A stretch of 43,813 nucleotides of DNA, taken from assembly GCA_030527665.1 (NCBI GenBank), contig JAUNAK010000016.1, forward strand, positions 1-43,813. Direction: 5' to 3'. Numbering within the stretch: the stretch's first letter is position 1; the number at the start of each line of letters is the position of its first letter. Of the stretch, positions 34,389-43,145 are shown piece by piece. The notes below the pieces were generated by a model. The model was not told the DNA's origin and ran no database searches. It was given only the letters and a program-made list of their open reading frames with translations. The translations under genes were made by a program, and so were the position numbers. The DNA is from Eubacteriales bacterium (GTDB taxonomy: Bacteria > Bacillota > Clostridia > Lachnospirales > Lachnospiraceae).

Positions 34389-35876
34389 TTATGCCTGCTC
34401 AGCAGCCTTGCGGTCCGCTTCCAGAATCTCCTGAATGATCACACGTTCATCCATCGGATATTTCACACCCTTGATGATCTGATAATCCTCATGGCCTTTT
34501 CCGGCAAGAATAATAATGTCTCCCGGTTCGCCGTTATGAATAGCCCATGCAATAGCTTCTCTTCTGTCCGGAATCGTCACATATCTGCCGGTCGTACGGT
34601 TGATGCCGGTGATAATGTCATCGATGATTGCCTCCGGCTCCTCACTTCTCGGATTGTCCGAAGTAATGATCGTCAGATCGGACATACGGCCGGAAACCTC
34701 ACCCATCTCAAAACGTCTGGCCGGATCTCTGTCTCCGCCGCAGCCGAAGAGGGTGACCAGCCGGCCCGGATGATAGCCGCGAAGTGTGTTCAGCAGGCTC
34801 TCCAGTGCCATTGCATTGTGTGCATAATCGATCATCAATGTAAATTTGTCGGAGACTTTTACCATCTCCACACGTCCCTTTACCTTAGCGTAGGGAAGTG
34901 CCTTGGTAATATCCTCTGTTGTAACCCCCAGATGATAGCATACGATGATGGCCGCCAGTGAGTTGTACACCGAGAAATCTCCCGGAATGTTGATCTCAAC
35001 GGTCATATCCATCAGTCCTGTTGTATTGTAGCAGACGCCAAGTGCTCCCGGTCTGGAAAGCATCATCTCATGCTGTGCACGAAGTGTAGCCTGATCAGAG
35101 AAACCGTAGGTCTCCATGATCTCACAGGAAGCGCCCTCAACGATCTCCTCGAATTTTCTGTCATCCCGGTTTACGATACCGATCCGGCACTGCTTCAGCA
35201 GACGCTTTTTGCATTCCAGATACTCCTCGAAGCTGGCATGCTCATTCGGTCCGATATGATCCGGTGCAATATTGGTAAAGATACCCAGGTCAAAAAAGAT
35301 ACCCGCCACGCGGTCCATCATCAATGCCTGTGAAGAGACCTCCATAACGACACAGTCAAATCCGGCCTCGACCATCTCGGCAAAATACTCCTGTACCAGA
35401 TAGGATTCAGGTGTTGTATTTTCGGATTTGATCGTCCGTTTTCCGGTAATGCACTCGATGGTTCCGATCAGACCGCATTTGTGACCGGCACCGTTCAGAA
35501 TGGACTGAACCATATAGCTGGTCGTTGTTTTTCCCTTTGTACCGGTGATTCCGATGGTTTTCAGCTTCTCTGCCGGATGATCGAACCACTCGGTAGAAAC
35601 CATGGCCAGGCCGTAACGGGTATTCTCCACACGGATAACGGTTACGTTCTCCGGAACCTCGACCGGATCCTCGACCAGGATCGCCGCAGCTCCCTTCTCG
35701 GCAGCCATCTGTGCAAATCTGTGTCCGTCCGCCAGAGCGCCCTTCATGCATACAAACAAAAAGCCTTCTTCTACCTTTCTGGAATCGTATGCCACGCCGG
35801 TAATATCTCGATCCGTTGCCCCCTGCAGAACTTCGTAGGTCAGCGAACGTAAAAGCACCTGTAAATTTTTGCTCAT
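34389..35876 (-). CDS. murE: UDP-MurNAc-tripeptide synthetase MurE, 495 aa
   Basis: Cytoplasmic ligase that adds the third amino acid to the peptidoglycan stem peptide. The N-terminal UDP-binding domain has GVAYDSRKVEEGF; the central ATPase domain has GTKGKTTT; the C-terminal domain has DNPRSEEP, the DNPR motif that marks meso-diaminopimelate-adding enzymes. I set the start at 35876, eight bases after GGAGGA; the open frame continues upstream but crosses two hairpins (35928-35987). Lysine or ornithine specificity is unlikely given the motif. Confidence 0.94.
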   Translation of the reverse strand: MSKNLQVLLRSLTYEVLQGATDRDITGVAYDSRKVEEGFLFVCMKGALADGHRFAQMAAEKGAAAILVEDPVEVPENVTVIRVENTRYGLAMVSTEWFDHPAEKLKTIGITGTKGKTTTSYMVQSILNGAGHKCGLIGTIECITGKRTIKSENTTPESYLVQEYFAEMVEAGFDCVVMEVSSQALMMDRVAGIFFDLGIFTNIAPDHIGPNEHASFEEYLECKKRLLKQCRIGIVNRDDRKFEEIVEGASCEIMETYGFSDQATLRAQHEMMLSRPGALGVCYNTTGLMDMTVEINIPGDFSVYNSLAAIIVCYHLGVTTEDITKALPYAKVKGRVEMVKVSDKFTLMIDYAHNAMALESLLNTLRGYHPGRLVTLFGCGGDRDPARRFEMGEVSGRMSDLTIITSDNPRSEEPEAIIDDIITGINRTTGRYVTIPDRREAIAWAIHNGEPGDIIILAGKGHEDYQIIKGVKYPMDERVIIQEILEADRKAAEQA

Positions 35877-35927
35877 TGAATTCTTCCTCCCCATAAAAGA
35901 GTAAATTTCTGCGCTTTCTTTTCTGCT

Positions 35928-35987
35928 GCAGCGCCTCTGAAGGTGCGCTGCTTTACCCCCGTTTTCAATTGCTCCAGCAGCAATTGA
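35928..35987. other. two tandem hairpins upstream of murE
   Basis: GCAGCGCC...GGTGCGCTGC (35928-35951) and TCAATTGCT/AGCAATTGA (35965-35973 with 35979-35987, perfect 9 bp) stand 13 bases apart. They sit between the EamA gene stop and the murE RBS. The distal one could end the EamA transcript (a run of Ts precedes it on the minus strand, not after it, so this is uncertain); the other could be a leader element. Confidence 0.4.
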
Positions 35988-36028
35988 TTCCGATAAAAAA
36001 AGACACGCATACATAGTAAATCATAGCA

Positions 36029-36964
36029 TCACTTCTGTCGATTTACAACGATTATTCCCGCCGACACAAATACCAGTGCAAGCAGTCCCCGCACACTGAA
36101 AGCCTGGTTTGCTTCGCCCAGGATCACGGCAGACAGCAGAACGCCGATCACCGGGTTCATAAAGCCGAATACGGAGATCCGGCTTACCGGATTATACTTC
36201 AGAAGTACACTCCAAAGCGTGTAAGCCACCGCGGAAATAAATGCCATGTACAGCAGCAGAACAAAGCATGCCGCACTGCCGAACACCAGTCTGCCTCCGC
36301 TTATCAGCCCGATCAGCACGAGAACCAGACCGCCCAGAAGGAACTGGTATCCGCAGAGCATCGTCGTATCTTCTTTTTTTCCTGCCCACTTGATCGCCGA
36401 TGAAGCCATGGCCCCCAGCAGACAGGCTATAAGCATGAATCCTTCTCCGTTCCAGGAAGCCGCCAGCTGCAGTGAACCGCTTCCTGTGGAAGGAAGCTGG
36501 ATCAGAACCACACCTGCAAAACCGATCAGGCAGCCAAGGATCTTTCCCCCGGTCAGCTTCTCCGTTCGGAACAGCAGGGCAGCGATCAGAATACAGAAGA
36601 AGGTATTTGCCCCCTGAATGATGGCAGAACTTACTCCTGTACAATGTGCCAGCCCGATATAGAAGAAGAAATATTGTCCGCATGTCTGCAGAAAAGCCAG
36701 CAGTCCCACATAAGGCAGTGCCTTCCTCCGGGGATAGATCAGCCTTCTATGTTCGATGCAGGTAAAGAGAATTACCAGAATGCCCGCAAGCGTAAAGCGG
36801 CAGCCTGCAAACAGAAGCTGTTCTGCCGTATCTTCTGCTCCGATCCGAAGCAGACGGTAGCCGGTCTTGATGCATGGAAACGCACTTCCCCACAAAAAAC
36901 AGCAGATAAATGTCATTAAAATGACAGTCGGAAGTGCTGTCCAGAATCGTTCTTTATTTTTCAT
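36029..36964 (-). CDS. EamA/DMT-family transporter, 311 aa
   Basis: Ten-helix drug/metabolite transporter with two EamA repeats. The first has FLWGSAFPCIKTGYRLL and the first repeat ends near residue 140; the second repeat ends with YNPVSRISVFGFMNPVIGVL, the family's GXXXP-type end. The start at 36964 is preferred because AGGAG lies six bases upstream; an ATG two codons earlier abuts the Shine-Dalgarno. Substrate unknown. It is in line with murE downstream and the histidine phosphatase upstream. Confidence 0.88.
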   Translation of the reverse strand: MKNKERFWTALPTVILMTFICCFLWGSAFPCIKTGYRLLRIGAEDTAEQLLFAGCRFTLAGILVILFTCIEHRRLIYPRRKALPYVGLLAFLQTCGQYFFFYIGLAHCTGVSSAIIQGANTFFCILIAALLFRTEKLTGGKILGCLIGFAGVVLIQLPSTGSGSLQLAASWNGEGFMLIACLLGAMASSAIKWAGKKEDTTMLCGYQFLLGGLVLVLIGLISGGRLVFGSAACFVLLLYMAFISAVAYTLWSVLLKYNPVSRISVFGFMNPVIGVLLSAVILGEANQAFSVRGLLALVFVSAGIIVVNRQK

Positions 36965-36991
36965 TTTCATCTCCTGACCAATAGAACCTTC

Positions 36992-37609
36992 TTACGGATG
37001 ATTGTCCTGCTCTGCTTTCGGATTGGATCGGGTGATCGCATAGTTTCCGTCTTCCTGCAGCGTCAATTCATACCAGGCACAGTTTCCGACAGAGGTAGAC
37101 CAGAATCGTGTCATGCCTGCCGCATGCAGATGCACCAGAATCGCACGAATCGTTCCGCCGTGACAGGAAACCAGTACATTCTCACCGGGTCTCTTCCTTT
37201 TCATATCCTCCAGAAAATCCGCACAGCGGCGGATCACCTGAAAGTAGCTTTCGCCGCCCTTCGGCGGAATATAATTCTCCGCATCGTTCAAAAAACAATA
37301 AAACTGATACGGATCCATCTCGTCATGATTCTTCCCTTCGAACGGACCGTATGCCATCTCCTTGATCCGGTCATCCGTCCACATGTCCGCCTGCTTCCAT
37401 CCGGAGACCAGCTCCGCCGTCCGCATGGCTCTCCCCTGCGGACTGGAAATTACCTGATCAAATGTAATTCCCATCTGTCGAAATTCTTCCCCGCATTCTG
37501 CAGCCTGTCTCTCACCGTCCGCATTTAGCGGCTTCTCGATCTGACCCTGAAAGTTTCCGCCGATCCGGTTCAGATCGGTCTCTCCGTGACGTACCAGATA
37601 TAATTTCAT
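36992..37609 (-). CDS. histidine phosphatase family protein, 205 aa
   Basis: Phosphatase of the phosphoglycerate-mutase-like branch. The phospho-acceptor histidine is in LVRHGETDLN near the N-terminus; SPQGRAMRTAE and VSCHGG supply the second Arg and catalytic His. Members with this layout act on small phosphates such as alpha-ribazole-phosphate or phosphosugars; I cannot tell which. I chose the ATG at 37609 (GGAG ten bases upstream); a GTG at 37630 is a possible alternative. Cytoplasmic. Confidence 0.85.
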   Translation of the reverse strand: MKLYLVRHGETDLNRIGGNFQGQIEKPLNADGERQAAECGEEFRQMGITFDQVISSPQGRAMRTAELVSGWKQADMWTDDRIKEMAYGPFEGKNHDEMDPYQFYCFLNDAENYIPPKGGESYFQVIRRCADFLEDMKRKRPGENVLVSCHGGTIRAILVHLHAAGMTRFWSTSVGNCAWYELTLQEDGNYAITRSNPKAEQDNHP

Positions 37610-37693
37610 CCTCTTTTCTCTCCATTTCACTCCATCATGGAGCCCCTCTTCTGTAAGCCAGGGGGGCAGCCAATCCGTCTTCCCTTCTGTCTC

Positions 37694-38680
37694 TCACTGC
37701 ATTGCCCGTATGGCATTGTCCACCGCCGTCAGGTACTCGGCACGATTCTTTGCCTTCCGCAGCTTCTTCAGTGGCTTTTCAAAATCTTCGATCCGGCTTC
37801 CCCAGAATGCCCACAGCTCCAGCATGTGGAACCTTGCACTCTGCTCACCGTTCATATATCCGCAGTACTCCTGATACAATGCATCATGGAAGACCTTCAG
37901 TTCCTCCGGAGATGCATACATACCGGATCGTCCTGTCTTTTCCTCTGAACTCTCCCTGCATGCTTCTGCCAGTGCGGGATCCGCCAGCAGACCTCTTCCC
38001 AGCATAATACCCGAAAGATTCGGATAGTTATCCACAATTTTCCGAAAGTCATCCACGGTACGGATATCTCCGTTATAGACAAGCGGATTCTTCGAATTCT
38101 CTGCACACATGGCAAAGGTCTCCATATGTACCTTTCCCCGGTAAAACTCGGTCCGTACCCTTGGATGTACGGTCAGTTCACTGATCGGATACCGATTGTA
38201 GATATCCAGCAGATGTGCAAACTCTTCCGGATCCTCCATGCCCAGCCGGGTCTTGACCGAGATCTGCAGTTCAGAGAGTCCGGGAGCCTTTTCCGGATCC
38301 TGTACGCCTTCAAAGATACCTTCCAGAAAGCGATCCAGCGAATCCGGATCCGACAGCTGACCGGCGCCCCGGTGCCGGGTCACTTCCTGGGCCGCCGGAC
38401 AGCCCAGATTCAGATTGATCTCCCTGTATCCCATCTCTGTCAGCTGCTCTGCCGCCCAGAGAAAATGCTCCGGTTTATTGGTCATCAGCTGAGGAACAGC
38501 TGTCAGTCCCCGGTTATTCTCCGGATCCACCTCCCGCAGCTCCTTGTTTTTGAATTTGTAATTCTGATTCACCGTAATAAACGGCATGTAATACTTATCG
38601 ATGCCCCCGAAAAGCAGTGCATGCTGCCGCCGGAATGCAAAACCGGTAATTCCTTCCATCGGTGCCGCATAAATTCTCAT
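37694..38680 (-). CDS. dus: tRNA-dihydrouridine synthase, 328 aa
   Basis: FMN-dependent TIM-barrel enzyme that reduces uridines in tRNA. It starts with MRIYAAPMEGITGFAFR, carries the catalytic cysteine in NLNLGCPAAQEV followed by RHRGAGQL, and has the FMN phosphate site YNGDIRTVDDF and GIMLGRGLL. The C-terminal helical domain binds tRNA. GGGAGA precedes the start. The exact paralogue (DusA, B or C type) cannot be set from sequence alone. Confidence 0.92.
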   Translation of the reverse strand: MRIYAAPMEGITGFAFRRQHALLFGGIDKYYMPFITVNQNYKFKNKELREVDPENNRGLTAVPQLMTNKPEHFLWAAEQLTEMGYREINLNLGCPAAQEVTRHRGAGQLSDPDSLDRFLEGIFEGVQDPEKAPGLSELQISVKTRLGMEDPEEFAHLLDIYNRYPISELTVHPRVRTEFYRGKVHMETFAMCAENSKNPLVYNGDIRTVDDFRKIVDNYPNLSGIMLGRGLLADPALAEACRESSEEKTGRSGMYASPEELKVFHDALYQEYCGYMNGEQSARFHMLELWAFWGSRIEDFEKPLKKLRKAKNRAEYLTAVDNAIRAMQ

Positions 38681-38697
38681 AGTTCTTCTCCCAAATA

Positions 38698-38729
38698 CAG
38701 GGGCTGCCGTATGTTAACGGCAGCCCCTG
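38698..38729 (-). terminator. hairpin between NSS transporter and dus
   Basis: A perfect 13-bp GC-rich stem (38698-38710 with 38717-38729), loop ATGTTA. It lies 96 bases after the transporter stop and ends just before the dus RBS. The U tract is weak on the minus strand, so it may be a terminator or a dus leader hairpin. Confidence 0.5.
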
Positions 38730-38825
38730 CAGATCAATTTCCATACAGATTCACGATCGAAATCTGCAATTCTGATTATTTTACATCAAAGGCTCACTTC
38801 TGTAAACAGACCTTTGCTTCGTTTT

Positions 38826-40160
38826 TTATCCGAAGAAACCAACGATACCGATCAGGTAGATCACGATGATCGCAATCGGAACGATAATTGTGAAGATCGG
38901 TTTCATCCAGTTTTTGATCTTCAGGCCTTTACCTTGGTTAGCCTCTGCAACAAAATTGTCCCAGCCCCAGCCGAAACGCTTGTTGGTACAGAAAACAGCG
39001 ATAAGCAGAGATCCCAGCGGAAGAATGTTTGTACTTACGATGAAATCCCAGAAATCCAGCCATGCAGTATCCGGTCCGAACGGATGGAACTGCCATACGC
39101 TGTAGCCAAGTGCGGTTGTAAGAGCCAGACCGAATACAATGATACCGCAGATCAGGCAGCCTTTTTTACGACTCCAGCCTGTAAGCTCACGTACACAGGC
39201 AAGAATCGTCTCGCATACGGCAAGCTCGGTAGAGAATGCAGCAAAAACCATGAACAGGAAGAACAGACTTCCCCAGATTCTTCCGCCGTTCATATGACGG
39301 AATACTTCTGCCATTGTATCAAACAGCAGGGACGGACCAGCGCCGACTTCCAGATTGAAGGAAGCACATGCCGGGAAAATAATCAGTCCGGCCATGATCG
39401 CTACGAAGGAGTCCAGAAGAATAACGTTCACACTCTCTCCCAGAAGACTGTGGTCCTTCTCGATATAGCTTCCGAAGATCGCCATGGAGCCCATACCGAC
39501 AGACAGTGTAAAGAAAGCCTGGTTCATTGCCGCAACGATAACGGAACGATCGATTTTGGAGAAATCCGGAACCAGATAGAATTTATAACCTTCAACAGCC
39601 CCTTCCAGTGTACCGTTTTTAATTGCAAGGATCAGCATCAGAACCAGCAGCAGAGTCATCATATATTTGGTAATTCTCTCCAGACCGCCCTGCAGCTGCA
39701 TCGTCAGAATTGCGAAACCGACCAAAACGGCAATTGCCAGATAGGTAACATTTACCGTCGGATTGGAGATCATGGCACCAAAACCAAGATCCTCATATTT
39801 TCCGGTTACAAAAGATACAAAATAATAGATCATCCATCCGGTAACAACGGTATAGAATGCCATCAGACAAATGTTGCCGATCAGAGCGATTCTTCCATGA
39901 ATATGCCAGTACTGTCCCTTTTTCTCCAGTTTGTCAAACATACGAACCGGACTCGCCTGTGCGGCTCTTCCCAGTGCAAACTCCATGGTCATTGCCGGAA
40001 GACCCAGCAGAAGCAGGCAGGCAATATAAACCAGTACAAAAGCACCGCCGCCGTTCTTACCAACCATCCACGGGAATTTCCATACATTTCCGCAGCCGAT
40101 CGCACAGCCCGCACTCAGTAAAATGAAGCCGAGCCGGCTTCCCAATCGTTCTCTTTCCAT
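38826..40160 (-). CDS. NSS-family sodium-dependent transporter, 444 aa
   Basis: Neurotransmitter:sodium symporter family (LeuT/MhsT fold), importing amino acids or similar solutes with Na+. The first helix has the unwound sodium/substrate site SAGCAIGCGNVWKFPW, followed by NGGGAFVLVY and the third helix MTMEFALGRA. About eleven hydrophobic segments are visible, the usual number for bacterial members. GGAGG lies eight bases before the ATG. It is preceded by the alternative hairpins at 40235-40280 and could be read through from the rhomboid operon. Confidence 0.93.
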   Translation of the reverse strand: MERERLGSRLGFILLSAGCAIGCGNVWKFPWMVGKNGGGAFVLVYIACLLLLGLPAMTMEFALGRAAQASPVRMFDKLEKKGQYWHIHGRIALIGNICLMAFYTVVTGWMIYYFVSFVTGKYEDLGFGAMISNPTVNVTYLAIAVLVGFAILTMQLQGGLERITKYMMTLLLVLMLILAIKNGTLEGAVEGYKFYLVPDFSKIDRSVIVAAMNQAFFTLSVGMGSMAIFGSYIEKDHSLLGESVNVILLDSFVAIMAGLIIFPACASFNLEVGAGPSLLFDTMAEVFRHMNGGRIWGSLFFLFMVFAAFSTELAVCETILACVRELTGWSRKKGCLICGIIVFGLALTTALGYSVWQFHPFGPDTAWLDFWDFIVSTNILPLGSLLIAVFCTNKRFGWGWDNFVAEANQGKGLKIKNWMKPIFTIIVPIAIIVIYLIGIVGFFG

Positions 40161-40234
40161 AATTATCCTCCAACTAAAAGTTTCTTATATTTATGACAGC
40201 GGTCCACAGCCGTCTGCCGATTCCGACGATCTCA

Positions 40235-40280
40235 ATACAGATGCCGGTTTCGATGATCCGACATCTGTATCCGGATCATC
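40235..40280 (-). promoter_or_regulatory. mutually exclusive hairpins upstream of the NSS gene
   Basis: One hairpin pairs 40235-40247 with 40258-40270 (ATACAGATG and CGG with their complements, one unpaired base per arm). A second pairs 40252-40260 with 40272-40280 (GATGATCCG with CGGATCATC). They share CCG at 40258-40260, so only one can form. The second reaches into the last codons of the two-TM protein gene. This is an attenuator-like layout, but no U tract follows either hairpin. Confidence 0.4.
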
Positions 40281-40866
40281 CACCCTTTGCAGAATTCTCT
40301 GCCCCTATCGGAACTGCCGCTTCTTCCGCCGTTTTTTCTGCGTTTTTACGCACAGCCTCCAACGCTCTGTTAATATCCACAAAGCAAACGGAATAGTCTC
40401 CGGGATTCACATATACGCGGATCTCATGTCCCAGGATCTCATCATCCGGCCGCTCTGTCAGATTCCGACTGGTAAACACATGTTTTTTGCCAGCCGGATC
40501 CACATAGGAACAGCGTACATAATACTGCGTATCTTTTCTGCTCCGGCAATGGGTATCTTCTTCGATCGCATCCATGACTGCCAGTACATAATCCGCCGAT
40601 TCCAGCACATCCTGCTGCGCCTTTCTCTGCCTGACGCCGACAAAAACAAACCAGACTCCCAAAACCAAAAACGGAAGTCCCGGTGCCGAGAATGCCAGTG
40701 CAAGCATCGTCCCGCCATTACGGATTCCAAGAATCAGACCCAGAACACACAGCACAAATCCCAGCGGAACAAATACGATTCCCAATACATCCAGACTGTT
40801 CCAGCTGATCTGTCCTTTCCGCTGTCCATCCGTATGAATACTGCTCTTTTCTTCCTTATCTACCAA
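40276..40866 (-). CDS. two-TM membrane protein of unknown function, 196 aa
   Basis: A membrane protein with a polar N-terminal head (about 1-25), two closely spaced helices (about 28-46 and 53-76), and a soluble C-terminal domain of about 115 residues that contains VRCSYVDPAGKKHVF and HEIRVYVNPGDYSVCFVD. The latter resembles DUF3592-like beta-sandwich domains, but I am not sure of the family. The start overlaps the rhomboid gene by seven bases, so it is the third gene of the operon led by the 84-residue protein. Function unknown. Confidence 0.75.
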   Translation of the reverse strand: MVDKEEKSSIHTDGQRKGQISWNSLDVLGIVFVPLGFVLCVLGLILGIRNGGTMLALAFSAPGLPFLVLGVWFVFVGVRQRKAQQDVLESADYVLAVMDAIEEDTHCRSRKDTQYYVRCSYVDPAGKKHVFTSRNLTERPDDEILGHEIRVYVNPGDYSVCFVDINRALEAVRKNAEKTAEEAAVPIGAENSAKGG

Positions 40867-41468
40867 CGTTTGCCACCTCCGGACCGAATCGTCGGAAGCA
40901 GTGCTCCCATGATCACAAGGCCGCCGATCAGACCGCCGACATGCGCCGCAAGACTGATATCTTCCATATAAAAAGCCGGATACAGAGACAAAACGACCGC
41001 AAGCAGCATCCGCGGAACAGAAACTCCGCGCGTCAGCTCTCTCCGCAGAATAACCAGTGTCAGCATTCCGCCCATCAGCGCAAAAACAGCACCGGAAGCC
41101 CCTGCACTGAATACATACTCGCCGGTCTGCACGTCCCAGAACCAGCAGGCCAAACTGCCGGCCAGACCGCCAAGCATATACAGCAGCAGAAAGCGAACAT
41201 GCCCGATCGCATGTTCCATATAGCCGCCGAACGCAAACAGGCTGACCATATTGGACATCAGATGTGCAAAGCCATAGTGCAGAAACATTGCCGTAAACAG
41301 CCGCCAGTATTCTCCGTTCTGCAGATCAGGTACATACAGGACCCCCAGCCGATGCATAAGCTCCAGATCCTCGCTGCCTCCCAGATACTCACATGCGAAA
41401 AAAATAAGGATATTGACAGCAATCAAAGTGAGCATTACATACTGCTTTTTTATCGTATCACTGTTCAT
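40860..41468 (-). CDS. rhomboid intramembrane serine protease, 202 aa
   Basis: Six-helix intramembrane protease that cuts other proteins' membrane helices. The catalytic dyad is S125 in GASGAVFALMGG and H176 in AHVGGLIGG; the supporting WRLFTAMFLHYGFAHLMSNM segment has the helix-2 His/Asn oxyanion motif. It is a minimal bacterial rhomboid with no extra domain. Its ATG shares one base with the stop of the preceding 84-residue gene (TAATG), and the following membrane-protein gene overlaps it by seven bases, so the three proteins are probably made together. Substrate unknown. Confidence 0.93.
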   Translation of the reverse strand: MNSDTIKKQYVMLTLIAVNILIFFACEYLGGSEDLELMHRLGVLYVPDLQNGEYWRLFTAMFLHYGFAHLMSNMVSLFAFGGYMEHAIGHVRFLLLYMLGGLAGSLACWFWDVQTGEYVFSAGASGAVFALMGGMLTLVILRRELTRGVSVPRMLLAVVLSLYPAFYMEDISLAAHVGGLIGGLVIMGALLPTIRSGGGKRW

Positions 41469-41722
41469 TATCCTTCTACGATCAGATATCTGCCGTCACC
41501 CACGGCAAAGACCTCGGCAGCATCCAGCGGATCCTCGCCTTCCAGATCGATACACTCCTCTTCAAAGTACGCGGCAACCTCTTTGGCAGATCCTGCAACT
41601 ACCGCACAGACATCCTCCAGAAAAGCCTCCGCATCTTCCTCATTCTCGGCAACCGGCTTCGGGAACAATCTCTCCTGATTTTCCAGAAAAGCACGGATCA
41701 CCGCTGCATCATATTCCTGCAT
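41468..41722 (-). CDS. small acidic protein, 84 aa, rhomboid-operon leader gene
   Basis: Short soluble protein, strongly acidic (about a quarter Asp/Glu) with a helical pattern in the first 55 residues (AFLENQERLF, AEAFLEDVCAVVAG) and a final beta-like segment AEVFAVGDGRYLIVEG. It has two cysteines and no signal peptide or membrane helix. The ATG at 41722 has AGGAGG eight bases upstream. It is translationally coupled to the rhomboid gene by a one-base overlap, which argues for a shared job. I do not recognise the family. Confidence 0.8.
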   Translation of the reverse strand: MQEYDAAVIRAFLENQERLFPKPVAENEEDAEAFLEDVCAVVAGSAKEVAAYFEEECIDLEGEDPLDAAEVFAVGDGRYLIVEG

Positions 41723-41792
41723 ACGCAATCCCTCCTCATGTAAACACACAGCGATACCATCGGCATCACCGGCTGTCAGCGGTTTCGATCCA

Positions 41793-41817
41793 GTGCCTAC
41801 GGACCTGCCGCAGGCAC
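41793..41817 (-). other. 5' leader hairpin of the rhomboid operon
   Basis: Arms 41793-41802 and 41808-41817 (GTGCCT...) pair over 10 bp around a five-base loop. The single variant position is a G.U wobble in minus-strand RNA and a mismatch in plus-strand RNA, so the structure fits the operon transcript. It lies between the promoter at 41858-41885 and the RBS of the 84-residue gene. Confidence 0.45.
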
Positions 41818-41857
41818 GATCCTCTGCTCTATTTTCACCGCTTTAAAGTATGACATT

Positions 41858-41885
41858 ACTATACACAAAAATTTTTCGTTTGCAA
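41858..41885 (-). promoter_or_regulatory. promoter of the rhomboid operon
   Basis: TTGCAA (41880-41885) and TATAGT (41858-41863) stand 16 bases apart on the minus strand, giving a leader of about 130 bases before the 84-residue gene. The rest of the 380-base gap to asnA (41723-42102) holds the leader hairpin and the terminator at 42011-42045; I see no gene in it. Confidence 0.6.
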
Positions 41886-42010
41886 AGTCTTCAATTGCAC
41901 AATTTCCTACTGCATTTGGTTCCTTTTGTCGAAAAACTTACATCCCCATTGCTAATGCAAAGTACAAAAGCCGGATACCAGTACTATTTATATCAGCAAA
42001 TAATAAATCC

Positions 42011-42045
42011 AAAACAGGCAGCCGCTGCAAACGGCTGCCTGTTTT
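42011..42045 (-). terminator. terminator after asnA
   Basis: Perfect 14-bp stem (42011-42024 with 42032-42045), loop CTGCAAA, ending in four U on either strand. It lies 57 bases after the asnA stop codon. Confidence 0.88.
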
Positions 42046-42102
42046 CTCTCCTTCGGATCACATCATCCGCCGGTGGAAAATATTCTATACTCTATATAAT
42101 TC

Positions 42103-43113
42103 TTACAGAATCGTCACTCCACGCTCTTTTGCAAAAGCAATATCGGACTCCGGCCACAGCGAACACTGAACCTCACCGATATGGGCTTTTCGCAGGAAGA
42201 ACATACAGATACGGGACTGTCCGATACCGCCGCCGATGGTATACGGCAGACGCTTCTCAATGATTGCCTTCTGGAACGGCATCTCCGCTCTCTCCGGACA
42301 TCCGGCAGCCTGCAGCTGTTCTACAATAGAATTCTCGTCTACACGGATACCCATGGAAGACAGCTCCAGCGCAATATCCAGAACCGGATAATACACAATA
42401 ATATCGCCATTCAGTGACCAGTCATCATAATCCGGAGCACGTCCGTCATGTCTCTCACCGGAAGCCAGTTTGCCGCCGATCTGCTCAACAAAAATCGCAC
42501 CGTGCAGCTTGGCAAAGTTGTACTCGCGCTCTTTGGAAGTGCAGTCCGGATACATATCTTCCAGCTCCTGTGCAGTTATAAAGGTAATCTGCTCCGGCAG
42601 AATGCACTGCACATAATCGTATTTATTGGCAACGTATTTCTCCGTAACATGAAGAGCCTCATACACGTTCTTAACAATGCTGTGCAGCATCTCCTGTGTA
42701 CGTTCCTCTTTTGTGATCACACGCTCCCAGTCCCACTGATCAACATAGATCGAATGAATGTTGTCGGTCTCCTCATCACGGCGGATCGCATTCATATCGG
42801 TATACAGACCTTCGCCCGGTCTGAATTCATAACGGCCAAGTGCATATCTCTTCCATTTGGCAAGAGACTGTACGATCTCGGCTTCCTTACCGTTCTGCTC
42901 CAGAATATCGAAATTAACCGGCCTTTCCACACCGTTCAGGTTATCATTCAGACCGGAAAACGGATCTACAAAAAGCGGAGCGGAAACTCGTCTCAAGTTC
43001 AGCTCTGCAGAAATCTGCTCCTGGAAAAAGTCCTTTACCTTTTTGATTGCAATCTGCGTCTCCTTCAGGTTTAACGGAGACTTATATCCCTCGGGAATGT
43101 ATATCTTGCTCAT
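42103..43113 (-). CDS. asnA: aspartate--ammonia ligase, 336 aa
   Basis: Makes asparagine from aspartate and ammonia with ATP; structurally related to class II aminoacyl-tRNA synthetases. The AsnA opening (MSKIYIPEGYKSPL), the FVDPFSGLNDNLNGVERPV segment, the aspartate-binding YVDQWDWE and the C-terminal GGGIGQSRICMFFLRKAHIGEVQCSLWP motif 3 are all present. The start follows GGGGGAAAG. A good promoter lies just upstream. No asparagine T-box leader is present in the 152-base gap to the phosphatase gene. Confidence 0.96.
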   Translation of the reverse strand: MSKIYIPEGYKSPLNLKETQIAIKKVKDFFQEQISAELNLRRVSAPLFVDPFSGLNDNLNGVERPVNFDILEQNGKEAEIVQSLAKWKRYALGRYEFRPGEGLYTDMNAIRRDEETDNIHSIYVDQWDWERVITKEERTQEMLHSIVKNVYEALHVTEKYVANKYDYVQCILPEQITFITAQELEDMYPDCTSKEREYNFAKLHGAIFVEQIGGKLASGERHDGRAPDYDDWSLNGDIIVYYPVLDIALELSSMGIRVDENSIVEQLQAAGCPERAEMPFQKAIIEKRLPYTIGGGIGQSRICMFFLRKAHIGEVQCSLWPESDIAFAKERGVTIL

Positions 43114-43145
43114 TTCTGTCTTTCCCCCTTGCAAAAATTACCTCT

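Noticed and set aside
33669-34961. Plus-strand open frame of 430 codons across priA and murE
   Set aside because: Antisense to two well-defined core genes, crosses their boundary, and has no recognisable motif or RBS.
38814-40121. Plus-strand open frame of 435 codons opposite the NSS transporter
   Set aside because: Rich in Gln, His and Cys, as expected when a hydrophobic membrane-protein gene is read in reverse; no RBS.
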